Shown here piece by piece: positions 1-4,497 of a stretch of DNA of 5,433 nt. Numbering within the stretch: position 1 is the stretch's first letter; each line of letters begins with the position of its first letter. Position numbers and translations under genes: made by a program. The DNA lies in NCBI GenBank assembly GCA_947038745.1, contig CAMQXE010000105.1, positions 1 to 5,433 on the forward strand, given 5' to 3'. The notes below the pieces were generated by a model, which saw only the letters and a program-made list of their open reading frames with translations, did no database searches and had not been told where the DNA came from. The stretch comes from an uncultured Propionibacteriaceae bacterium (lineage in GTDB: Bacteria; Actinomycetota; Actinomycetes; Propionibacteriales; Propionibacteriaceae).

Positions 1-360
1 CCAGGTGCCGTCAATAAGGGCTACCGACGCAGTAGTTTGATACTTCCAAGGCTGTGCCAATGGCCACTCAATATCTAGCGTCGCGGTAGCTGTCTTCGCG
101 GTTGCGTCATAGTTCGGTTCGCCGTTCACACTGACCTGCGGCGCAACTTTACCCATCCCCTCGGTGACTAGTTTGAGTTCATAGTCAATATCGGCAGGCT
201 TCCCTGTCGCCGGCGCTTTCGTACCGTCAAGGGCCGCGAGCGCCGCGGCAATTTTCTGGAAAATATCACTAGCGTCTGGCATTCCTGCTGACCCCCGCAA
301 AGTACACCCGGAGATGAGTCCTGCGAGAACGAATGGGATAGCAAAATGTAGACGACGCAT
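1..360 (-). CDS. Lipoprotein, probable penicillin-binding protein N-terminal part (MecA_N/NTF2-like), partial
   Basis: Only the first 120 codons are present; the gene runs off the left edge with no stop. Reading from 360 leftward, the protein begins MRRLHFAIPF, continues through a short hydrophobic stretch (residues 4-18) and reaches the lipobox LISGC with Cys19. This is a signal peptidase II signal, so the mature protein should be lipid-anchored outside the membrane. Residues 30-120 are soluble. Their pattern, VAPQVSVNG, then ATATLDIEWPL, then WKYQTTASVALIDGTW, matches what I recall of the NTF2-like/MecA_N domain at the start of actinobacterial class B penicillin-binding proteins: W-x-Y strand, then L-x-x-x-x-W, normally followed by a W-x-P-x-x-x-H-P motif. 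The transpeptidase domain would lie further left, outside the window. Start choice: ATG at 360 is the first start after an in-frame TAG just upstream. No Shine-Dalgarno sequence precedes it, so translation may be leaderless. The lipoprotein call is firm and the PBP call is an inference. An unrelated secreted lipoprotein remains possible. Confidence 0.72.
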   Translation of the reverse strand, partial: MRRLHFAIPFVLAGLISGCTLRGSAGMPDASDIFQKIAAALAALDGTKAPATGKPADIDYELKLVTEGMGKVAPQVSVNGEPNYDATAKTATATLDIEWPLAQPWKYQTTASVALIDGTW

Positions 361-372
361 GTACTGATGCTA
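361..372 (-). promoter_or_regulatory. Candidate -10 element for a leaderless transcript of the lipoprotein gene
   Basis: On the minus strand the hexamer TAGCAT (372 down to 367) fits the actinobacterial TAnnnT form of the -10 box. It lies exactly 6 bases before the ATG at 360, so transcription would begin on or next to the A of the start codon. There is no GGA/AGG-like ribosome binding site in the 25 bases upstream, which agrees with a leaderless start. No recognisable -35 box sits 16-18 bases further upstream, so the call rests on spacing and one hexamer. Confidence 0.22.
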
Positions 373-394
373 GCGGGGATGCAAGACTTAACCC

Positions 395-1207
395 ATGTGT
401 CAGGCTTATGCCATTGCTATGTCCGTTGCTGTGTTGTTTCTGGTTTATTTCGGTCGCTCCGGAACCCCGAAGCAGGCGCAGCGACGTCTCAACGCACTCC
501 ATGGGGAACTTTCTACCGATGATCCGCCGATGGGTCGCGGTGCAGCCATCGAACGCTACTCAACGATCATGCGCAAGCAGATAGGCGGCATGATGCTTGG
601 CGCATTAGTTGGTCTTATCTGGGCTATTGCCGCTGGACGATTTGCCCCTTACTCCAATTTCGCTGGCGTTATTGCGGCTGTCTGGGTAGGTGGTTTGATT
701 GGCAAGGTGCTTGGTTTCCGGGGCCCACTGTCTAATGTCGCGCGTCCGTTTACCCACTATGTTCCAGCTATGCAGGTAGGCCTAGCTCGTATCTCTCCGT
801 TCTTGGTAGGCATCGGGGTACTTGTGGGTGCGTTCCTCACAGATCGGCCAGGGGCAGTCTGGACTGCGGCTATCGGTCTGGTCTTAATCGTCGGCATGGA
901 TCAGCTTTACTGCGTTATTGGTCGGCGGATTGTGCGCTCCGAACCGGGCTGGAATGAGGCCTGGGATCATGCTTTCCGCGCTGAGGGAATCCAGCAAATG
1001 ATCTCGCTGCGAATTGCCGGGACAGCGCTACTTGCTGGGGTTGTCTGGGCCCGCGTTTTTGAACTCACGCTGTCGCGTTCAGCAGCTGCAACAACAACGT
1101 TGTGGATCGTTGCTGGGCTAATCGTCATGCTCATGCTTTTTGGCATGGCTGCACCGCTGGGAGCCTCCTCGTACACCGATGTGGAATCACTAAACGAGTC
1201 TGCCTGA
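395..1207 (+). CDS. Polytopic membrane protein of unknown function
   Basis: 270 residues, not recognised. Hydrophobic segments lie near residues 4-20, 63-81, 89-107, 133-149, 153-175, 205-222 and 233-255, giving about seven membrane helices. Between helices 1 and 2 is a polar, basic stretch (about 21-62, with KQAQRR and MRKQ). Before helix 6 there is an amphipathic, Trp-containing stretch (about 177-202, RRIVRSEPGWNEAWDH). The C-terminal tail from about 256 is short and acidic. I see no ATP-binding, catalytic or transporter motif. Start: ATG at 395 is the first after an in-frame TAA. An in-frame ATG at 419 (residue 9) would cut helix 1 to about 11 hydrophobic residues, so 395 is preferred. 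Neither start has a well-spaced Shine-Dalgarno; GGGGA at 375-379 is too far from 395. The gene diverges from the lipoprotein gene with 34 bases between the two ATGs and ends 101 bases before fumarase, with no clear terminator between. The frame is intact and codon use looks ordinary. Confidence 0.85.
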   Translation: MCQAYAIAMSVAVLFLVYFGRSGTPKQAQRRLNALHGELSTDDPPMGRGAAIERYSTIMRKQIGGMMLGALVGLIWAIAAGRFAPYSNFAGVIAAVWVGGLIGKVLGFRGPLSNVARPFTHYVPAMQVGLARISPFLVGIGVLVGAFLTDRPGAVWTAAIGLVLIVGMDQLYCVIGRRIVRSEPGWNEAWDHAFRAEGIQQMISLRIAGTALLAGVVWARVFELTLSRSAAATTTLWIVAGLIVMLMLFGMAAPLGASSYTDVESLNESA

Positions 1208-1273
1208 ACGTCGCCAAAAGATCCTCCGCACCGTCCAAGCCCGAACCACCCGATTTTGCGTTTGGCGCGACGT
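1208..1273 (+). repeat. Imperfect inverted repeat in the gap before the fumarase gene
   Basis: ACGTCGCCAAA (1208-1218), which begins right after the TGA of the membrane-protein gene, is the reverse complement of TTTGGCGCGACGT (1261-1273) apart from a 2-base bulge. The enclosed 42 bases are C-rich. No T-run follows, so it does not look like a terminator. It could be a weak fold in the fumarase mRNA leader or simply chance. I could not find a convincing promoter in the rest of this 101-base gap. Confidence 0.25.
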
Positions 1274-1291
1274 GACAGACTGGGGCTGTTG

Positions 1292-1300
1292 AAGGAAGGA
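1292..1300 (+). promoter_or_regulatory. Strong ribosome binding site of the fumarase gene
   Basis: AAGGAAGGA lies 8 bases before the ATG at 1309. This is close to ideal complementarity and spacing to the 16S rRNA 3' end. It fixes the fumarase start and suggests efficient translation, in contrast to the two divergent genes at the left of the window, which lack such a site. Confidence 0.8.
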
Positions 1301-1308
1301 CATTCCCC

Positions 1309-2967
1309 ATGGTTGATTTTGCGTACTCTGATCTGCTCCCGCTAGGCGAGGACCCCACGCCATATCGTCTATTGACGACCGAAGGCGTCAAGGTTGTCGA
1401 AGCTGGAGATCGCACATTTTTAGAGGTTGCCCCAGAGGCCCTCACCCTACTCGCGGAGACAGCGCTCCACGACATTGCGTTCTACCTGCGCCCTGCTCAC
1501 CTTGCCCAGCTCCGCAAGATCCTCGACGATCCTGAGGCCAGCAACAATGACAAGTTCGTCGCGCTCGATCTGCTCAAGAATGTCGTCATTTCGGCTGGCG
1601 GGACACTCCCGATGTGTCAAGACACCGGAACTGCCATCATCAAGGGCGAGCGTGGTCAGCACATTCTTACCGAAGGTGTAGATGAGAAAGCCCTCTCCAA
1701 GGGTGTCTTCAACGCTTACACCCGGCTCAACCTGCGCTACTCGCAGAATGCCCCCATCACCATGTGGGAAGAGAAGAACACCGGCTGCAACCTTCCAGCC
1801 CAGATCGAGCTTTATGCCGATACTGAGCATGGACACGAGAACGAATACCACTTCTTATTCATGGCCAAGGGCGGCGGTTCAGCAAACAAGTCCTACCTGT
1901 TCCAGGAGACGAAAGCTGTTCTCAACCCAGACTCGATGATGAAGTTCCTCGACGAGAAGATCCGCTCCTTAGGCACGGCCGCTTGCCCGCCTTACCACTT
2001 GGCTATCACTATCGGTGGCAACTCGGCTGAGTTCGCGATCAAGACTGCGAAGTATGCTTCCGCGAAGTACCTTGACGCGCTCCCCACGTCGGGCGACGAG
2101 ACTGGTCATGGTTTCCGTGATCTAGAGCTCGAGGAGAAGGTGCTGAAGATGACCCAAGACATGGGGATTGGCGCCCAGTTTGGCGGTAAGTACTTCTGCC
2201 ATGACGTGCGCGTGGTGCGGCTGCCTCGTCACGGAGCTTCACTACCCATTGCTATTGCCGTTTCCTGCTCTGCAGATCGTCAGTGCAAGGGCAAGATCAC
2301 CCCAGAAGGCGTGTTCATTGAGCAGTTAGAGTTCGAGCCAGCGCAATACCTCCCGGAAGTAACTGCCGAGGAACTTGGCGTTGGTAATCCGGTCAAGATT
2401 GATCTGTCGATGCCGATGGATGAGATCCGGGCTGAGTTGTCCAAGCACCCGATTAAGACGCTGCTCTCGCTCAACGGCACCATCGTGGTTGCCCGCGACA
2501 TTGCCCATGCCAAGATCCGCGAGCGTCTTGCTAACGGTGAGGAGATGCCGCAGTATCTCAAGGATCATCCGGTGTACTACGCCGGTCCGGCTAAAACCCC
2601 CGAGGGTATGCCGTCTGGTTCCTTTGGGCCGACGACGGCTGGCCGCATGGACGCCTACGTCGATCTGTTCCAGGCACAGGGTGGATCAATGGTCATGCTT
2701 GCCAAGGGCAACCGGTCTCAACAGGTGACGGATGCCTGCGCGAAGCATGGTGGTTTCTATCTTGGTTCTATCGGTGGCCCGGCTGCGCGTTTGGCCCAAG
2801 ATTGCATCAAGAAGGTTGAGGTGCTGGAGTACCCCGAACTAGGCATGGAGGCGGTCTGGAAGATCGAGGTCGTCGATTTCCCCGCGTTCATCGTCGTTGA
2901 TGACAAGGGCAATGACTTCTTTGCCTCCTTGAACAAGCCCGTCAGCGTCACCATCCCAGGGAAGTGA
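1309..2967 (+). CDS. fumA: Fumarate hydratase class I (iron-sulfur dependent, single chain)
   Basis: Catalyses the reversible hydration of fumarate to L-malate in the cytoplasm (TCA cycle or its reductive branch). The 552 residues match the roughly 550 of single-chain class I fumarases such as E. coli FumA and Leishmania FH. The N-terminal domain (to about 345) carries the three ligands of a 4Fe-4S cluster: Cys103 in [10 protein letters not shown], Cys226 in TAACPPYH and Cys320 in VSCSADR. They are spaced 123 and 94 apart, much like FumA Cys105/224/318. The C-terminal fumarase_C domain (about 355-545) holds TTAGRMD (Thr442, Arg446) and LAKGNRS (Lys466). By my alignment to Leishmania FH, Asp105, His308, Thr442, Arg446 and Lys466 correspond to its active-site residues, so the enzyme should be active. 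Such clusters are damaged by oxygen. Start is fixed by the ribosome binding site 8 bases upstream. The gene is probably monocistronic at its 3' end, since a long hairpin begins 3 bases after the stop. The family is certain; the letter fumA is by analogy to E. coli, whose FumB is equally similar. Heterodimeric tartrate dehydratase is excluded because both halves are fused here. Confidence 0.96.
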   Translation: MVDFAYSDLLPLGEDPTPYRLLTTEGVKVVEAGDRTFLEVAPEALTLLAETALHDIAFYLRPAHLAQLRKILDDPEASNNDKFVALDLLKNVVISAGGTLPMCQDTGTAIIKGERGQHILTEGVDEKALSKGVFNAYTRLNLRYSQNAPITMWEEKNTGCNLPAQIELYADTEHGHENEYHFLFMAKGGGSANKSYLFQETKAVLNPDSMMKFLDEKIRSLGTAACPPYHLAITIGGNSAEFAIKTAKYASAKYLDALPTSGDETGHGFRDLELEEKVLKMTQDMGIGAQFGGKYFCHDVRVVRLPRHGASLPIAIAVSCSADRQCKGKITPEGVFIEQLEFEPAQYLPEVTAEELGVGNPVKIDLSMPMDEIRAELSKHPIKTLLSLNGTIVVARDIAHAKIRERLANGEEMPQYLKDHPVYYAGPAKTPEGMPSGSFGPTTAGRMDAYVDLFQAQGGSMVMLAKGNRSQQVTDACAKHGGFYLGSIGGPAARLAQDCIKKVEVLEYPELGMEAVWKIEVVDFPAFIVVDDKGNDFFASLNKPVSVTIPGK

Positions 2968-2970
2968 CTT

Positions 2971-3018
2971 TTAAGGATCGTGTTTCAACTTGTACTCAGG
3001 TTGAAACACGATCCTTAA
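2971..3018 (+). terminator. Very long hairpin after fumarase (22-bp stem, 4-base loop)
   Basis: Bases 2971-2992 pair with 2997-3018 around the loop TACT. The outer 19 pairs are perfect and the inner three include one G-T wobble. The stem starts 3 bases after the fumarase TGA. Its right arm ends in TTAATTCTG, so there is only a weak T-run and none on the opposite strand. A stem of this strength directly after a stop codon is best read as a terminator and mRNA 3'-end stabiliser of the fumarase transcript. It also lies only 30 bases before the next gene's ATG, so that gene either has a promoter overlapping this hairpin or relies on read-through. Confidence 0.65.
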
Positions 3019-3037
3019 TTCTGAATCACCTAGTTGC

Positions 3038-3046
3038 AGGGAAGGG
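3038..3046 (+). promoter_or_regulatory. Ribosome binding site that sets the start of the stalked surface protein
   Basis: AGGGAAGGG precedes the ATG at 3049; its AGGGA core is 6 bases away. An upstream in-frame TTG at 3034 could extend the protein by five residues, but then this purine-rich site would be inside the coding region and the TTG would have no site of its own. The ATG at 3049 is therefore chosen. Confidence 0.65.
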
Positions 3047-3048
3047 CC

Positions 3049-4146
3049 ATGTTTATCAAGGACTGGTCAAAACGAAAAACCAACGTGGCTCTCGCTAGCG
3101 TAGTAGCAGGAACTCTGTTCGCAACTGGTATTGGTGGGCTCTATATCCACTCCGCGCAGGAACATAATCGCGAGTGCCAGGCAAAAGCTAATGCAGCTAC
3201 CACAGCTTATGCTGAAGCTACACAGTCCCGTGAAGCTTTTGCTAAGGCCTTAGATGCTGCCCGCAGTGATGCGAATCCCCCTACCGCTGAGGCTTTGACG
3301 GCAGCCCAAAAGGCGCTAGATACTCAACCACTTGCAGCAGTGCCCACATGCGGTAAGAGCGTAAATGCAGCGGTGATGGACGACTACGCTGTACGCGCTG
3401 GAACGGCGACTACGGGGTTCAAGGAGGCACACGCAGCTTTGGACGCGGCTACTACTAAGAGCCGCATAGCCGCTGCTAATAAGGCATGGGGTGAGGCTAG
3501 TACGTTACGCGACAGTGTTCTTGCTGAACTGGATCGTGCTATTGCGGCGGCGCAGGCAAAGCAAGGCTTTGGCAGCGCAACCCTAGATAAGGCCTTGGCG
3601 GCGCGTAATGATCTCAAGTCTCAGACCAAGATAGCTGAAGTTGCAACTTCTGATCAGGCTGCACAGCTTTTCAAAGATGCAGCAGCCTTAACCACAATGG
3701 CTTATGCTGCTCGCGGAGTTGCTACTACTCTGGACGGGGAAGTAGCTACGTATGCTGTTTCGGCGCCTGCTGCTCCCGAGCCGGAGCCTGAATACTCTAG
3801 CCCTGATACGCCTAGCCCTGCTGTTCCGGCTCCGGGTGGGTATGCGCCCGCTCCGGTATCACCGCGTACTTATGCCCCCGCACAACCTGTGCAGCCTGCT
3901 CCTGTACAGCCGGCACCAGCTCCGGCACCAGCTCCGGCACCAGTACAGCCTGCTCCGGCACCGGGTGCAGTCAAGGGTTATATGGGGATAGTATGCGATG
4001 GGGCAGATACTCTCCGTATGCATGTATCTGCGGGGTGGACGGAAGAAGCCGCGCGCTATGGCGGCATCACGCAACTGCAAGGACTTCCGCGTAATGTACG
4101 CATAGAGGGCTTAACGTTACGTGTGATGAAAGACGCACCGTGGTAG
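3049..4146 (+). CDS. Membrane-anchored or secreted protein: Ala-rich helices, Pro-rich stalk, small C-terminal domain
   Basis: 365 residues, family not recognised. In order: a basic cytoplasmic start (KDWSKRK); one hydrophobic helix at about 13-33, an uncleaved anchor or a signal peptide; an Ala-rich, probably helical or coiled-coil region at about 36-235 with many A-x-x-A-x-x-A spacings, notably 126-172 and 176-232; a Pro/Ala/Gln/Glu stalk at 239-306 with PAP and QPAP repeats; and a compact C-terminal domain at about 308-365, starting VKGYMGIVCDG and ending LRVMKDAPW. The basic N-terminus places the rest outside the cell. Cys43, Cys101 and Cys316 could form disulfides there. There is no LPXTG sorting signal, lipobox or visible enzymatic motif. 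The C-terminal stretch (DTL, then RYGGI, then IEGLTLRV) has a faint LysM-like order, which would suggest cell-wall binding, but this is only a hint. Compared with fumarase, codons end more often in A or T. Hairpins lie on both sides, so it is probably its own transcription unit. A scaffold or wall-spanning adaptor is a guess. Confidence 0.88.
   Translation: MFIKDWSKRKTNVALASVVAGTLFATGIGGLYIHSAQEHNRECQAKANAATTAYAEATQSREAFAKALDAARSDANPPTAEALTAAQKALDTQPLAAVPTCGKSVNAAVMDDYAVRAGTATTGFKEAHAALDAATTKSRIAAANKAWGEASTLRDSVLAELDRAIAAAQAKQGFGSATLDKALAARNDLKSQTKIAEVATSDQAAQLFKDAAALTTMAYAARGVATTLDGEVATYAVSAPAAPEPEPEYSSPDTPSPAVPAPGGYAPAPVSPRTYAPAQPVQPAPVQPAPAPAPAPAPVQPAPAPGAVKGYMGIVCDGADTLRMHVSAGWTEEAARYGGITQLQGLPRNVRIEGLTLRVMKDAPW
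3911..3946 (+). repeat. 12-bp tandem repeat coding for the PAPA stalk
   Basis: CCGGCACCAGCT occurs at 3911-3922 and 3923-3934, and a third copy at 3935-3946 ends TA instead of CT. It encodes alternating Pro-Ala in the stalk. On both sides lie near-identical blocks, TGTACAGCC followed by GGCACC or TGCTCC (about 3903-3916 and 3942-3962). Exact tandem DNA identity, not just amino-acid bias, points to recent repeat expansion by slippage; the unit length keeps the reading frame. Confidence 0.8.
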
Positions 4147-4361
4147 CTACACATTCGATACACAGCTGCGCACAGCAGCTACACGCGGCACTGGTGCGAT
4201 ATCTGCGGTATGACGATAAGTCCCTGGTGCGCGCTTTACCCACATCTACCTTGCGCGCATAGAGGGCCACAGTAACGCAGGCGCATTGCGATCAACGCTG
4301 CACTGCATCATGTTCCAGGCAGCGTCACGATCCCTGGCAAGTACCTAGCTATCCTCTATTT
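4147..4361 (+). other. Region without a convincing gene after the stalked protein
   Basis: About 215 bases separate the stop of the stalked protein from the next clear terminator. I see no gene here with normal signals. A 40-codon frame could start at GTG 4140, overlapping the previous stop as GTGGTAG, and end at TAG 4260-4262. It is short, with only a weak GAAAGA upstream. Other details: a 6-bp inverted repeat AGCTGC/GCAGCT (4164-4169 and 4175-4180, 5-base loop), CTGGTGCG twice (4191-4198, 4224-4231), and CGCATAGAGGGC (4256-4267), also found at 4099-4110 in the gene. If the terminator at 4362 ends the upstream transcript, this is a long 3' untranslated region. It may also be a decayed remnant. 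Confidence 0.4.
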
Positions 4362-4410
4362 ATAGATCCGGATTGAACCTGATGTCAGGTTAAATCCGGA
4401 TCTATCTTTT
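4362..4410 (+). terminator. Rho-independent terminator before the antiporter gene
   Basis: Bases 4362-4381 pair with 4386-4405 around the loop ATGT: 13 pairs, one G/A mismatch, then 6 pairs. The stem is followed by CTTTTG, a short T-run on the plus strand, while the other side has no T-run. It would therefore end plus-strand transcription coming from the stalked-protein gene and insulate the antiporter gene. Its right arm resembles that of the hairpin at 2971-3018 (14 of 20 bases by eye). Confidence 0.78.
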
Positions 4411-4436
4411 GTGAACTAAGTCGCACATACTAGAAC
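4409..4436 (+). promoter_or_regulatory. Possible promoter for the antiporter gene
   Basis: TTGTGA (4409-4414) and TAGAAC (4431-4436) stand 16 bases apart; each matches four of six bases of the housekeeping consensus. It starts on the T-run of the preceding terminator, and a start near 4443 would give a leader of about 55 bases. An alternative -10, CATACT at 4426-4431, lacks a matching -35. A promoter is expected here because the terminator isolates the gene, but the exact boxes are uncertain. Confidence 0.25.
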
Positions 4437-4486
4437 CTGGGCCTCAGCAGAACCGTGCACCTGTAGCGTTGGCGCCATTCGTTAAT

Positions 4487-4492
4487 AAAGGA
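4487..4492 (+). promoter_or_regulatory. Ribosome binding site of the antiporter gene
   Basis: AAAGGA lies 5 bases before ATG 4498. Another in-frame ATG at 4492 overlaps this element and would leave it no spacing, so the downstream ATG is taken as the start. The choice changes the protein by only two residues (Met-Arg). Confidence 0.6.
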
Positions 4493-4497
4493 TGAGA

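Noticed and set aside
269..502. Minus-strand open frame across the divergent intergenic region
   Set aside because: It overlaps both real gene starts in the wrong frame, and its sequence has no signal or domain features.
1131..1475. Minus-strand open frame over the start of the fumarase gene
   Set aside because: It lies opposite a certain fumarase start and its ribosome binding site, has Ser/Arg-rich low-quality composition and no homology signal. It is a shadow of the fumarase frame.
1447..1851. Minus-strand open frame of 134 codons inside fumarase
   Set aside because: It is fully antisense to the conserved cluster-binding part of fumarase; the composition is that of a complementary-strand shadow.
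3771..3966. CRISPR-like repeat cluster
   Set aside because: The repeats are 12-bp, head-to-tail without spacers, in frame, and encode a Pro-Ala stalk.
4095..4146. Programmed -1 frameshift extending the stalked protein into the 4262 frame
   Set aside because: The neighbouring frame is open, but there is no X-XXY-YYZ slippery heptamer in the gene's frame and no obvious downstream stimulator; the regular C-terminus already looks complete.
4067..4270. Minus-strand open frame over the gap after the stalked protein
   Set aside because: Cys-rich composition without pattern, no ribosome binding site, and it overlaps the certain end of the plus-strand gene.
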